Part shown: positions 13,011-21,650 of the stretch, piece after piece | How the letters are laid out: each line of letters starts with the position of its first letter | How positions within the stretch are numbered: the stretch's first letter is position 1 | Origin: Antarcticimicrobium sediminis | GTDB taxonomy: Bacteria > Pseudomonadota > Alphaproteobacteria > Rhodobacterales > Rhodobacteraceae | DNA length: 64,000 nucleotides | Direction: 5' to 3' | NCBI RefSeq assembly: GCF_004348975.1 | Contig: NZ_SMFP01000002.1 | Span: 398,939 to 462,938 of the forward strand | Translations under genes and position numbers: made by a program | The notes under the pieces: model-generated | The model's input: the letters and a program-made list of their open reading frames with translations, nothing else | Told to the model about the DNA's origin: nothing | Database searches by the model: none

Positions 13011-14153
13011 TCAACGGTTGGCCAGCATGTGGCGGGCCACGATCATCCGCATGATCTCGTTGGTGCCCTCAAGGATCTGGTGCACCCGCAGATCGCGCAC
13101 CAACTTCTCGATGCCATAGTCGGCCAGATAGCCATAGCCGCCATGCAGTTGCAGGCATTGATCGACAATCTTCGATCCGGCCTCGGTCACGAATTTCTTC
13201 GCCATGGCACAGAACTTGGAGGCATCCGGCGCGCCTTGGTCCAGTTTCCATGCCGCCTGCCGCAGGAAGGTGCGCGCGGCCTGAAGCTCGATCTCCATAT
13301 CGGCCAGACGGAATTGCAGCGCCTGAAACTGGTCGATGCTTTTGCCGAACGCCTTGCGATCACCCATATAGGCCAGCGTCAGGTTCAGGGCGGTCTGCGC
13401 CGCGCCCAGCGAGCAGGCCGAGATGTTCAGCCGTCCGCCATCAAGCCCCATCATGGCGTATTTGAAGCCATCGCCCTCGGTGCCGATCAGGTTGCCGGCA
13501 GGGATCTTGCAATCGTCGAACTGGACCTGCGCGGTGGGTTGGCTGCGCCAGCCCATCTTTTCCTCGAGCGCGCCGAAACTCAGCCCCGCTGTGCCGTCCT
13601 CGACATAGACGCTGGAGATGCCCTTGGGCCCGTCTTCGCCAGTGCGCACCATGCAGACATAGGCATCCGAATAGCCGCCGCCCGAGATGAACGCCTTGGT
13701 GCCGTTCAGGGTATAGCCCTCGTTGGATTTCTCCGCCCGCGTCTTCAACGCGGCGGCGTCCGATCCAGACCCCGGTTCGGTCAGGCAATAGCTCAGCACC
13801 GTGTTCAGGCTAAGCACGCCGGGCATGACCCGCGCCTTCAACTCGTCGCTGCCGAAACTGTCCAGCATCTTGGCGCACATGTTGTGGATCGACAGAAAGG
13901 CCGCCACCGAGGGGCAGGCCATGCTCAGCGCCTCGAACACCAATGTTGCATCCAACCGGCCCAGACCGGCGCCGCCGGACTCTTCCGAGACATAAAGCCC
14001 GCCAAACCCCAGTTCGCCGACCTGCGGCCAAAGCTCCTTGGGAATGGTGCCCTGTGCCTCCCAGGTGCGGGCATGCGGGGCGATCTGGTCCTGGCCAAAC
14101 GCATGGGCCATGTCAAAAATCGCGGTCTGTTCTTCTGTCAGTGCAAAATCCAC
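13011..14153 (-). CDS. Isobutyryl-CoA dehydrogenase-like acyl-CoA dehydrogenase
   Basis: A 380-residue FAD-dependent acyl-CoA dehydrogenase. It contains the signature YCLTEPGSGSDAAALKTRA (flavin/substrate site), GGRLNISACSLGAAQ, the AFGKSIDQFQALQFRLADM helix and the C-terminal LHGGYGYLADYGIEKLVRDLRVHQILEGTNEIMR, whose Glu in LEGTNE matches the catalytic base position of the short/branched-chain group. Its position before the 3-hydroxyisobutyryl-CoA hydrolase/dehydrogenase frame makes isobutyryl-CoA (from valine) the likely substrate. A TetR-like site lies 27 bases upstream of the start. Confidence 0.9.
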   Translation of the reverse strand: MDFALTEEQTAIFDMAHAFGQDQIAPHARTWEAQGTIPKELWPQVGELGFGGLYVSEESGGAGLGRLDATLVFEALSMACPSVAAFLSIHNMCAKMLDSFGSDELKARVMPGVLSLNTVLSYCLTEPGSGSDAAALKTRAEKSNEGYTLNGTKAFISGGGYSDAYVCMVRTGEDGPKGISSVYVEDGTAGLSFGALEEKMGWRSQPTAQVQFDDCKIPAGNLIGTEGDGFKYAMMGLDGGRLNISACSLGAAQTALNLTLAYMGDRKAFGKSIDQFQALQFRLADMEIELQAARTFLRQAAWKLDQGAPDASKFCAMAKKFVTEAGSKIVDQCLQLHGGYGYLADYGIEKLVRDLRVHQILEGTNEIMRMIVARHMLANR

Positions 14154-14180
14154 GCTGCGCCTCCCGTCGGTCGTGTTTAA

Positions 14181-14195
14181 TTGAACGTTCGTTTT
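14181..14195. promoter_or_regulatory. TetR-like operator candidate upstream of the acyl-CoA dehydrogenase
   Basis: TTGAACGTTCGTTTT contains TGAACG, two bases, then CGTTTT. The same arrangement (TGAACG-TG-CGTTCA) occurs at 57486-57499 before another acyl-CoA catabolic gene. Palindromes of this type bind TetR-family regulators of fatty or branched-chain acid breakdown; the regulator is not in the window. Confidence 0.55.
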
Positions 14196-14325
14196 ATTAT
14201 TAGCCTTTGCAGAACCGGACGTACAAGTACCATTGCTGCAAACCCGATTTGCACGAATGCCGTTGTCTGGTCCGATCTTGTCTCAGGAAACTCTTGCAAG
14301 ATGATTGCAGATCGCCGGGGTGCGG

Positions 14326-15441
14326 TCAAAGATCGGCGCGGAATTCTTCGATCAGGTGGCGGACCACGGCGCGACCGGGATCATCGCCCTTTGCCACGGC
14401 CTCGGCATGGACGCGGCGCTGGCGGGTGGCGCTGGTGCCCTGTTCGGCCAACGTTCGCAGCGCGGCGATCTCTTCCTGCGTGCCCAGGGCCTCGGCATCT
14501 TCGCACAGCAGGGTGATCATCTCGTCCATCAGCTGTGACATCGGCTTGATCTTGCGTTCGCCAAAGTCGATCAACCCCTCGCTGACCCCATAGCGTTGCG
14601 CGCGCCAGCGGTTCTCGGCGATCAGGAACCGGTCATAGTCGCGCCACCGCAGGTTTTGTTCGCGCAACCGCACCAGCATCCGCAGAATCGCTTGGGTCAG
14701 GGCCGCCAGCGACAGGGCGTGTTCCAACCGGGGCGAGACATCCATGATCCGGGTCTCCAGCGTGGGGAAATTATGCGACGGGCGCAAATCCCACCAGATC
14801 TTTGAGCTGTCCTCGATGATACCAAGATCAATCAGCGTGCCGGTGGCGCGTTCATAATCTTCCCAGCTTGAAAACACCGGCGGCAGCCCGGTGCGAGGCA
14901 GGTTGTCGAACACCGTCAACCGGTACGAGGCCAGTTTCGTGTCCTGCCCCTGCCAAAACGGCGAGGAGGTCGACAGCGCCAGCAGATGCGGCAGGAAATA
15001 GCACATCTGCGGCATCAGGTCGGTGCGCAGCGCCTTGTCGTCAAGGCCCACATGCACATGCATGCCACAGATCAGCATCCGCTGCGCCACGCCGCCCAGA
15101 TCGTGGTGCAGGCTGTCATAGCGGTCTTTGCGGGTATGGTGCTGCTCTTTCCAATCCCCGAAGGGGTGGCAACTGACCGCGATGGGGGCGAGGTTGTGCT
15201 TGGCGGCGTGGTTCGAGACGCTCGTGCGCAACCGCTTCAGATCCTCGCGCGCCTGCGCCACCGTTTCGCAGACGCGGGTGCCGACCTCGATCTGGCATTG
15301 CAGGAATTCGGGGCTGACCTGCCCCTGCATATCCGCCTGACAGGCGGCCATCAGCGCCTCGGGCGCCTCGGCCAGCCGCAGCGAGTCGCGATCGACCAGC
15401 AGATATTCCTCTTCGATCCCGAGGGTGAATGTGCTTTGCAT
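14326..15441 (-). CDS. YbdK-type carboxylate-amine ligase (glutamate-cysteine ligase 2 family)
   Basis: A 371-residue ATP-grasp-like ligase of the GCS2/YbdK group. The hallmark N-terminus [13 protein letters not shown] is present with its metal-binding glutamates, as are CGMHVHVGL near residue 125 and a [15 protein letters not shown] stretch near residue 220. Members have weak glutamate-cysteine ligase activity and the true substrate is often unknown. The gene stands alone, upstream of the valine genes on the same strand with a 172-base gap that includes the TetR-like site, so it is probably not in their operon. Confidence 0.88.
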   Translation of the reverse strand: MQSTFTLGIEEEYLLVDRDSLRLAEAPEALMAACQADMQGQVSPEFLQCQIEVGTRVCETVAQAREDLKRLRTSVSNHAAKHNLAPIAVSCHPFGDWKEQHHTRKDRYDSLHHDLGGVAQRMLICGMHVHVGLDDKALRTDLMPQMCYFLPHLLALSTSSPFWQGQDTKLASYRLTVFDNLPRTGLPPVFSSWEDYERATGTLIDLGIIEDSSKIWWDLRPSHNFPTLETRIMDVSPRLEHALSLAALTQAILRMLVRLREQNLRWRDYDRFLIAENRWRAQRYGVSEGLIDFGERKIKPMSQLMDEMITLLCEDAEALGTQEEIAALRTLAEQGTSATRQRRVHAEAVAKGDDPGRAVVRHLIEEFRADL

Positions 15442-15584
15442 CGTCAGGCTCCGATCCGCGGTGCTCTCGGTTAGTCAAACCTGCCCTGTTCACGATGCCA
15501 AGCGAAAAAGCCCGAGTTTGGCGATCCACGGTTGCGCCGTGCGGGCGCGGGGGGCTATGCAGGCTGCCGCAGCCAGACGGAGCC

Positions 15585-16451
15585 ATGCCCATGCCCAAAC
15601 CCCTTTTGCCAGACCCTGAAGACATCATCTCCGGGCTGGACGGGGCACGGCGGCGGCGGCTGGCGCGCACTCTGGTCGAGCAGGCGGCGGAACAGGATCG
15701 GCTTGCCGCCTTTGAGGCCGCTGGCGGGTTGGACCGGCCCGCCTATGCGCTGTCCCCGGGGATGGAGGCTTTCGATATCGCGCCGCTGGTGGCGGACTAT
15801 CAAACCCATGCGCAGGCTTTGGCGGCCCTGATGGCGCCTGAGGGCACGGCGTCCGGCTATCGTGCTGGAAACGGCTATTTCGATACCCCGGATGCCGAGG
15901 CGCTGTATCTGATGATCCGCCGGTTTGCCCCCAAACGCGTGATCGAGGTGGGCTGTGGCAATTCCACCCGCATCACTCGTCAGGCGATCATCGACGGCGG
16001 ATTGAACACGCAGCTCACGGCGGTTGATCCGTGGCCGCGCGCCGATATCGCCGACGTGGTGGACCGGTTCGAACAGGCGACACTGGAAAGCGTCGATCCG
16101 GCGCTTTTCGCGGGGCTGCAGGCGGGCGATGTATTGTTCATCGATTCCAGCCATCAGGTCAGGATGAGCAACGATGTCGCGCATCTGTTCTGCCGGATCA
16201 TCCCGGCGTTGGCGCCCGGTGTTGTGATCCACGTCCACGACGTGTTCCTGCCCTATGAATACCCCAAGCGGTTCTTCTATGACTGCCCGTCCTGGGGCGA
16301 GCAATACATGCTGCACGCGCTGTTGCAGGGTGGCGGGTATGAGATACTCTGGCCCGGATACCTGTTGCAGCGTGGCCGTGCCGATGCTGTCGCGGCGCTG
16401 CCGTTTCTGTCCAAGGGGCGGGCGCAGAGTTTCTGGATGCGCAAACGCTAG
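15585..16451 (+). CDS. Class I SAM-dependent methyltransferase
   Basis: A 288-residue protein with a Methyltransf_24-like fold. The SAM motif I is VIEVGCGNSTRITR near residue 120, followed by AVDPWPRAD, then DVLFIDSSHQ and an acidic HVHDVFLPYEYP. These are typical of methyltransferases found with surface-polysaccharide genes, but no such cluster is here. Two ATGs, at 15585 and 15591, share one weak ribosome site; I took the first. It is divergent from the YbdK gene. Substrate unknown. Confidence 0.82.
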   Translation: MPMPKPLLPDPEDIISGLDGARRRRLARTLVEQAAEQDRLAAFEAAGGLDRPAYALSPGMEAFDIAPLVADYQTHAQALAALMAPEGTASGYRAGNGYFDTPDAEALYLMIRRFAPKRVIEVGCGNSTRITRQAIIDGGLNTQLTAVDPWPRADIADVVDRFEQATLESVDPALFAGLQAGDVLFIDSSHQVRMSNDVAHLFCRIIPALAPGVVIHVHDVFLPYEYPKRFFYDCPSWGEQYMLHALLQGGGYEILWPGYLLQRGRADAVAALPFLSKGRAQSFWMRKR

Positions 16452-16493
16452 GGGCGGGCGTCCCCGGCCTTTGACAGGATGACGTCGGACGGG

Positions 16494-16525
16494 AAACGCA
16501 AAACAGGCGGCCCGTCTGGACCGCC
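16494..16525 (-). terminator. Rho-independent terminator of the L,D-transpeptidase gene
   Basis: On the minus strand GGCGGTCC pairs with GGGCCGCC (one T-G wobble) around an AGAC tetraloop and is followed by TGTTTTGCGTTT. It lies 34 bases past the L,D-transpeptidase stop. Confidence 0.72.
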
Positions 16526-16559
16526 CGTTCTGTACGATTTCAGGGCCGAAGTCCCCAGA

Positions 16560-17159
16560 TCAGAGAAGCCGCACCTGCGTGCCGACCTGAACCATCGGAT
16601 ACAGTTCTTCGACATGCTGGTTGTAAAGCCCAATGCACCCGGACGAGCTTTGCCGCCCGATCTTGCGGGTGTCGTGGGTGCCATGCACGAGGTAGGCTGG
16701 CCAACCCAGATACATCGCACGGGTGCCCAGCGGGTTGCCGGGGCCGCCCACCATGAACGCGGGCAAGGTGGGATCACGTTCGCGCATCGAGGACGTCGGC
16801 GTCCAGCGCGGGTTCTCGGCCTTGCGCACAACCTCGGTATAGCCGCGCTTGGTCAACTCCTCGCTCAACGGCACCGAGGAGGGGAACAGGCGATAGGTTT
16901 CGCCATCGGGCCCCCAGTAATGCACCGCGCGGCTGGTGATATCGGCCAGCAGACAGCCTTTGCCCAAGGTGTCGAAATGGTCCTGCCAATGCTGCTCGCT
17001 GAACGACGAGATGTTGCGCCGCACCGGGAACTGATCGCTGATCGGTTGTTCCTCTTGCGGAAAGGCGTCAGAGGATTGTGCGCGCAGCAGGGCAGGCTTT
17101 GCCAAAGTCGCCGCGACACCAAGCAGGGCGCTGCGGCGGGTGATGCGAAAATCGGACAT
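16560..17159 (-). CDS. Tat-exported L,D-transpeptidase (YkuD domain)
   Basis: A 199-residue periplasmic enzyme that forms 3-3 peptidoglycan cross-links or attaches proteins to the wall. The N-terminus carries a twin-arginine signal (ITRRSALLGVAATLA, Arg8-Arg9). The YkuD catalytic motif is complete: His159 in LVHGTHD and Cys175 in SSSGCIGLYN. The middle region (YRLFPSSVPLSEE) matches the ErfK/YbiS group. A good terminator follows it. Use of Tat rather than Sec is common in this family among alphaproteobacteria. Confidence 0.92.
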   Translation of the reverse strand: MSDFRITRRSALLGVAATLAKPALLRAQSSDAFPQEEQPISDQFPVRRNISSFSEQHWQDHFDTLGKGCLLADITSRAVHYWGPDGETYRLFPSSVPLSEELTKRGYTEVVRKAENPRWTPTSSMRERDPTLPAFMVGGPGNPLGTRAMYLGWPAYLVHGTHDTRKIGRQSSSGCIGLYNQHVEELYPMVQVGTQVRLL

Positions 17160-17300
17160 GATGCTCGGACCTCGGTGTGCTTTTTATGCTTGGGATGTAC
17201 CCAAATTTTCGCGATCATACCAGAGGGCGTGCGGCCGCAGACCTTTGCCTCACGGCATTGTTAACCAAGCACGACCGCAAGCGATGAAATTCTGGCCGGA

Positions 17301-17726
17301 TCAGGCCTCACGCGCCAAGGCCCAAAGGGCATCGAATGCGCGTTCGGGTTGGCCAAGAAGCTCCAGCGCATGCGCTTCGTCCTCCTGAATCAGGGCGACG
17401 ACGGAGTCGAATGGCTCCCACGAGCGCAGGGCAAGCCGCGCCAGATCCTGTGTGAGCTTGTTCGGCGCATAATAGACCATCAGCGTTTCGGCCCCTTCGG
17501 CGGCAAACACGTCGGCCTTGTTTGCCTGCACCTGCATCATCTTGGTGAAATCCGGTTCATAGCCGGTGATTTTGGATAGGTCGACCAGCTGTTTCTGTCC
17601 CGGTTTGCAATCGGGATCGCGGGCATAGTCGGCAAAGGCAGTCAGCGTGTCCTCCATCCGTACAAAACCTGTGTAACGGACAAAAGCCAGCCCGCGGTCT
17701 GGGAATATGCGGAACGAAACAGACAT
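17301..17726 (-). CDS. Conserved hypothetical protein, SpoIIAA/STAS-like pattern
   Basis: A 141-residue soluble protein I cannot name. It starts MSVSFRIFPDRGLAFVRYTG and has a VDLSKITGYEPDF segment followed by a long amphipathic region and a C-terminal helix LELLGQPERAFDALWAL. The pattern of a short N-terminal sheet, then xxLVDLS, is reminiscent of SpoIIAA/STAS-like domains, but no clear motif supports a function. The ATG at 17726 has a GAGGG ribosome site 8 bases before it; the open frame runs 27 codons further upstream. No signal peptide or membrane segment. Confidence 0.75.
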   Translation of the reverse strand: MSVSFRIFPDRGLAFVRYTGFVRMEDTLTAFADYARDPDCKPGQKQLVDLSKITGYEPDFTKMMQVQANKADVFAAEGAETLMVYYAPNKLTQDLARLALRSWEPFDSVVALIQEDEAHALELLGQPERAFDALWALAREA

Positions 17727-17945
17727 GTGATACGCCCTCGAAAACAGGAACAAGCAGTAGTTTCTGGTCAGTTCGATCCAGAAAACATGATTTTCTCGGT
17801 GGGTCAATCCGGTGTCCGGCCCTGTCTCGACCGGCTTGCGATCTGATCTGCTCCCGGGGGACGCAAGACCTCCGTCAGAAACAGAAGGGGCGGCAGATGA
17901 CGCAAGGGCAGGGTCAGCGCCAATCCTTCCCGCGCAGGAAGGTTG

Positions 17946-17959
17946 TTGACATGGGTCAA
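17946..17959 (+). promoter_or_regulatory. FNR/FnrL-type operator before the DsrE-like gene
   Basis: TTGACATGGGTCAA is a perfect FNR-type palindrome (TTGAC-N4-GTCAA). Its centre lies 69 bases before the GTG start. A TATCTG hexamer at 17982-17987 would be the -10 if the site is at about -41.5, the class II activator position. The gap 17727-18021 holds nothing else that I can see. Confidence 0.72.
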
Positions 17960-18021
17960 TCAGCGCGGCGCCAATATGCGGTATCTGGAATGTGTCAATT
18001 TCATATATGAGGGAGAAAAAA

Positions 18022-18483
18022 GTGAAACTCAGGATTTTTCAATTCGTCGCGATGGGGCTTCTTGCGCTGGTCGTTTCCGGAACCCCCGATCTTGTTCGGG
18101 CCGACGACGGGGCCAAGCGCGGTTTGTTCGTGAGCCTGACCACCGATGACACCTGGTCGGCGGCCAAGGCAATCCTGTTCGCGCATCAGAAATCGCTGAA
18201 GAATGGCCATGACACGGCGATCTGGCTGAACGTGCGCGCGGTGTATCTGGCCGACAAGAAACGCGCCAGCCATGTGCACGGGTTGATGGCAGAACAGGGG
18301 ACGTCGATTCAGGACATGCTCAAGGCGTTCATGGCCGATGGCGGCACCGTCATCATGTGCGGCGCCTGTTCCAAGGCCGCCGGGCTGACCAAGGATGACT
18401 ATATCGAGGGGGTCGAAATGGGAACTTGGCCGCTGGTCGAAAGCTGGCTGTTCCGCGACGGGATGCAGACCCTGACCTGGTAA
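18022..18483 (+). CDS. Exported DsrE-like protein with a CxxC motif
   Basis: A 153-residue protein of the DsrE/DsrF-like fold, with a Sec signal peptide (hydrophobic core at residues 5-20, likely cut after LVRA, residue 27). The mature part reads FVSLTTDDTWSAAKAILFA, a DsrE nucleotide-fold start, then IMCGACSKAAGL with Cys113 and Cys116 as a CxxC pair. DsrE-fold proteins often relay persulfide sulfur. The GTG at 18022 has an ideal GAGGGAG ribosome site; an ATG 15 bases upstream is less good. An FNR-type site lies upstream and a strong terminator downstream, so it is a single-gene, probably oxygen-responsive unit. Confidence 0.85.
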   Translation: MKLRIFQFVAMGLLALVVSGTPDLVRADDGAKRGLFVSLTTDDTWSAAKAILFAHQKSLKNGHDTAIWLNVRAVYLADKKRASHVHGLMAEQGTSIQDMLKAFMADGGTVIMCGACSKAAGLTKDDYIEGVEMGTWPLVESWLFRDGMQTLTW

Positions 18484-18504
18484 TCGTTCCCGCGCCGTGC
18501 AACG

Positions 18505-18536
18505 AAAAAAGCCCCGGTCAAATGACCGGGGCTTTC
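18505..18536. terminator. Bidirectional terminator between the DsrE-like gene and mmsA
   Basis: GCCCCGGTCA pairs perfectly with TGACCGGGGC around an AA loop, flanked by an A-run and a T-run, so it can stop both convergent transcripts. Confidence 0.92.
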
Positions 18537-18558
18537 CTATCGTTTCAGACAGTTTGGA

Positions 18559-20058
18559 TCAGTCCATCGCTTTGAAGTGGAACTCTCCGCCGTCCTTCAG
18601 ACCCGAGGGCCAGCGTGCCGTCACGGTCTTAGTCCGGGTGTAGAATTTGAACGCATCCGGGCCGTGCTGGTTCAGGTCACCAAAGGCCGATTTCTTCCAG
18701 CCGCCAAAGGTGTGATAGGCCAACGGAACCGGGATCGGCACGTTGATGCCGATCATGCCGACATTGATCTTGCTGGCGAAATCACGGGCGGTGTCGCCAT
18801 CGCGGGTAAAGATCGCGATGCCGTTGCCCATTTCATGGTCCATCGCCAGTTTCAGCGCTTCTTCATAGCTTTGGGCGCGCACGGTCGACAGCACCGGGCC
18901 AAAGATCTCTTGCTTGTAGATATCCATGTCCGGGGTCACCTTGTCGAACAGGTGCGGGCCGACAAAGAAGCCATCTTCATAGCCCTGCAGCGAGAAGCCG
19001 CGGCCATCGACAACCAGTTCGGCGCCTTGGTCCACGCCCGACTGCACCAGCCCGAGGATCTTTTCCTTGGCGGCTGCGGTCACGACAGGGCCGTAATCCA
19101 CGTCGTCGCCAGCGGTATAGGGCCCGACTTTCAGCTTTTCGATGCGCGGCACCAGCTTTTCGATCAGGCGGTCGGCGGTCTCGTCGCCGACAGGAACCGC
19201 GACCGAGATCGCCATGCAGCGTTCGCCCGCAGCACCGTAACCCGCGCCGATCAGCGCATCGGCGGCTTGATCCATGTCGGCATCGGGCATGATGATCATG
19301 TGGTTCTTGGCGCCACCGAAACATTGCACCCGCTTGCCGTTGGAACAGCCACGGCCATAGATGTATTCGGCGATCGGGGTGGACCCGACAAAACCGATCG
19401 ACTGGATGGTGGGGTGGTCGAGAATGGCGTCGACAGCTTCTTTGTCGCCGTTCACAACCTGCAGGATCCCCTTGGGCAGACCGGCTTCTTCGAACAGTTC
19501 GGCCAGCATCAGCGGCACCGAGGGGTCACGCTCGGACGGTTTCAGGATGAAGGCGTTACCGCAGGCGATGGCCGGGGCGAACATCCACATCGGGATCATG
19601 GCGGGGAAGTTGAACGGGGTGATCCCGGCGCTCACACCCAGCGCCTGACGCATGGAATAGATGTCGATGCCGGGGCCGGCGCCGTCGGTGAATTCACCTT
19701 TCAGCATCTGCGGGGCACCGATGCAGTATTCCACCACTTCCAGCCCGCGCTGGACGTCGCCTTTGGCGTCGGGGAAGGTTTTGCCATGCTCGCGGCTCAG
19801 CGCCTCGGCCAGCTTGTCCATGTCGCGGTTCAGCAGGGTGACGAATTTCATCAGCACCCGGGCGCGACGCTGCGGGTTGACCGCGGCCCAAGCCGGTTGT
19901 GCTGCAGCGGCAATTTCAACGGCCTTCGCCATTTCTTCGACGCTCGCCAGCGGTGTCTTGGCCTGAACCTCGCCGGTGGCGGGGTTGTACACATCGGCAA
20001 AGCGGCCGGATTGGCCCTTTACATGTTCACCGTTGATATAGTGGGTCAGTTCTTGCAT
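18559..20058 (-). CDS. mmsA: CoA-acylating methylmalonate-semialdehyde dehydrogenase
   Basis: MmsA converts methylmalonate semialdehyde to propionyl-CoA with NAD+ and CoA, the last step of the distal valine pathway and part of inositol breakdown. The 499-residue protein has ITPFNFPAMIPMWMF, GFVGSTPIAEYIY (NAD-binding) and the catalytic cysteine in GAAGERCMAIS near residue 283. C-terminal FGGWKKSAFGDLNQHG is typical of MmsA. A strong AGGAGGAG ribosome site precedes the ATG. It is divergent from a LysR gene that is probably its regulator, and about 4.4 kb from the other valine genes. Confidence 0.95.
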   Translation of the reverse strand: MQELTHYINGEHVKGQSGRFADVYNPATGEVQAKTPLASVEEMAKAVEIAAAAQPAWAAVNPQRRARVLMKFVTLLNRDMDKLAEALSREHGKTFPDAKGDVQRGLEVVEYCIGAPQMLKGEFTDGAGPGIDIYSMRQALGVSAGITPFNFPAMIPMWMFAPAIACGNAFILKPSERDPSVPLMLAELFEEAGLPKGILQVVNGDKEAVDAILDHPTIQSIGFVGSTPIAEYIYGRGCSNGKRVQCFGGAKNHMIIMPDADMDQAADALIGAGYGAAGERCMAISVAVPVGDETADRLIEKLVPRIEKLKVGPYTAGDDVDYGPVVTAAAKEKILGLVQSGVDQGAELVVDGRGFSLQGYEDGFFVGPHLFDKVTPDMDIYKQEIFGPVLSTVRAQSYEEALKLAMDHEMGNGIAIFTRDGDTARDFASKINVGMIGINVPIPVPLAYHTFGGWKKSAFGDLNQHGPDAFKFYTRTKTVTARWPSGLKDGGEFHFKAMD

Positions 20059-20101
20059 GGGATCGCTCCTCCTACTGAATTTTCTGTAAGATAGGCTTGC
20101 G

Positions 20102-20129
20102 GAAATCCCTTGAACAGGGGCAAGATTTC
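20102..20129. promoter_or_regulatory. Dyad in the mmsA/LysR divergent promoter region
   Basis: GAAATC (20102-20107) and GATTTC (20124-20129) form an inverted repeat, with CTTG/CAAG inside it. The site lies between the two divergent starts and may bind the LysR protein. The assignment is speculative. Confidence 0.3.
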
Positions 20130-20160
20130 AAAAAGGCTTTGCAGTTTCGCAAGGGGTGAG

Positions 20161-21057
20161 ATGGAACCGAACTGGGACGATATGAAAGTGTTTCTCGCCG
20201 TCGCGCGAGAGCAAAGTCTGTCCGGCGCGGGGCGGATGCTAAAGCTTGACCCGGCAACGGTGGGGCGGCGCATTGCCCGTCTGGAACAGGCGATGGGGGC
20301 GGTGCTGTTCGTGAAATCGCCGCAGGGCTACGCGCTCAGCGCGGCGGGGGAGCGGTTACTCGCCCATGGCGAAGCGGCGGAGGCGGCCATGCGCGCGGCG
20401 GGCGAGGCGCTGACCGGCTCCAGTGACAGTTTGGCAGGACAAATCCGAATCGGCGCACCGGATGGCTGCGCCAATTACGTGCTGCCGCAGGTCTGCGCCC
20501 GGATTGGCGAAGAGAACCCCGACCTTGATCTTCAGATCGTGGCCTTGCCACGGGTGGTCAACCTGTCGCGGCGCGAAGCCGATATGGCGATCACCGTCAG
20601 CCCGCCCACGGCCGGGCAGTTGTTGGTGCAGAAAATCTGCGATTATCACCTGCATCTGGTCGCCACACGCGATTTCCTGCGCCAAAACCTGCCGATCGAC
20701 ACTTTGGAGGCTCTGCGACAGGTGCGGATGGTCGGCTATGTTCCCGAGATGATCTTTGACGAGGAACTGGATTACCTCGGGGCCTTGGGGGTCCAGCGGG
20801 TGCCGTTGGCCTCGAACTCGGTTTCCGTTCAGTTGCGCCTGGTGGTGCAGGGCACCGGGGTCGGAATCGCGCATGATTTCAGCCTGCCGTCGCACAGCAA
20901 TCTGCGCAAGGTTTTGCCCGATCAGGTCAGTCTGACCCGCAGTTTCTATCTGGTGCGATATCAAGGCGCGCAGCGCAGCCTGCGCCTGACCCGCTTTGCC
21001 GAACTGCTTTGTGATCGGGTCCGGGCCGAGGTGGCAAGGCTTGAAAGCCTGACTTGA
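20161..21057 (+). CDS. LysR-family transcriptional regulator
   Basis: A 298-residue regulator with an N-terminal winged helix-turn-helix (MKVFLAVAREQSLSGAGRMLKLDPATVGRRIARLE) and a C-terminal effector-binding domain. The LSAAGERLLAHGE linker helix is typical. The chosen ATG sits behind an AAGGGGTGAG ribosome site. It is transcribed away from mmsA with a 102-base shared promoter region, the usual layout for a LysR protein controlling its neighbour. The inducer is unknown, perhaps a valine-pathway intermediate. Confidence 0.9.
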   Translation: MEPNWDDMKVFLAVAREQSLSGAGRMLKLDPATVGRRIARLEQAMGAVLFVKSPQGYALSAAGERLLAHGEAAEAAMRAAGEALTGSSDSLAGQIRIGAPDGCANYVLPQVCARIGEENPDLDLQIVALPRVVNLSRREADMAITVSPPTAGQLLVQKICDYHLHLVATRDFLRQNLPIDTLEALRQVRMVGYVPEMIFDEELDYLGALGVQRVPLASNSVSVQLRLVVQGTGVGIAHDFSLPSHSNLRKVLPDQVSLTRSFYLVRYQGAQRSLRLTRFAELLCDRVRAEVARLESLT

Positions 21058-21118
21058 CTTGATCGCATATTGCGGCAACGCTTTGTTGTAGGAAAGAAAA
21101 TTGCGGGAGGTTACGGAA

Positions 21119-21553
21119 ATGCTTGTTCAATCCATTCTCAAATCCAAGGCCGCCGCCGGCGTCGTGACCATCAGATCCGATGCCAAGGTGTCCGAGGCGG
21201 CGAGTCTGCTGGCCGAGAAAAAGATCGGGTCGCTGGTGGTCTCCGATTCTGGCGACACGGCTGACGGGATTTTCTCGGAACGCGATATCGTGCGCGAACT
21301 GGGCCGGGTCGGCGGTGGCTGTCTCGACAAGACCGTGGCGCAATACATGACCAAGGATATTATCACCTGCACCGGTCAGTGCAGCGTGGAAGAGGTGCTT
21401 ACCCGCATGACCGAGGGCCGCTTTCGCCATATGCCGGTGGTCGAGGACGGCAAGCTGGTCGGCATCGTGACCATCGGTGACGTGGTCAAGGCGCAATTGA
21501 CTGAACTGGCGATGGAAAAGGATGCCCTGCAAGGCATGATCATGGGGCATTAA
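21119..21553 (+). CDS. Tandem CBS-domain protein
   Basis: A 144-residue protein made of two CBS domains (residues about 15-65 and 80-135), a module that senses adenine nucleotides or SAM. The first shows AASLLAEKKIGSLVV and GIFSERDIVREL, the second EVLTRMTEGRFRHMPVV and LVGIVTIGDVVK. It has no attached catalytic or transport domain. The ATG at 21119 follows GGGAGG; the frame begins 18 bases upstream. Its partner is unknown. coaD follows after about 97 bases. Confidence 0.9.
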   Translation: MLVQSILKSKAAAGVVTIRSDAKVSEAASLLAEKKIGSLVVSDSGDTADGIFSERDIVRELGRVGGGCLDKTVAQYMTKDIITCTGQCSVEEVLTRMTEGRFRHMPVVEDGKLVGIVTIGDVVKAQLTELAMEKDALQGMIMGH

Positions 21554-21650
21554 GCCGCGTAATTTTGTTGCGGAGAGGCCCGCGCGCCCTTGCAAATCGT
21601 TCCCCTGTCGTGTTGCTTGCGATGGCAGAGCAAACAGGCAGGAGGACGCC

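Noticed and set aside
17261..17266. TTAACC, a half of a CtrA site, before the L,D-transpeptidase gene
   Set aside because: There is no second TTAA at seven bases spacing; a single half site is expected by chance.
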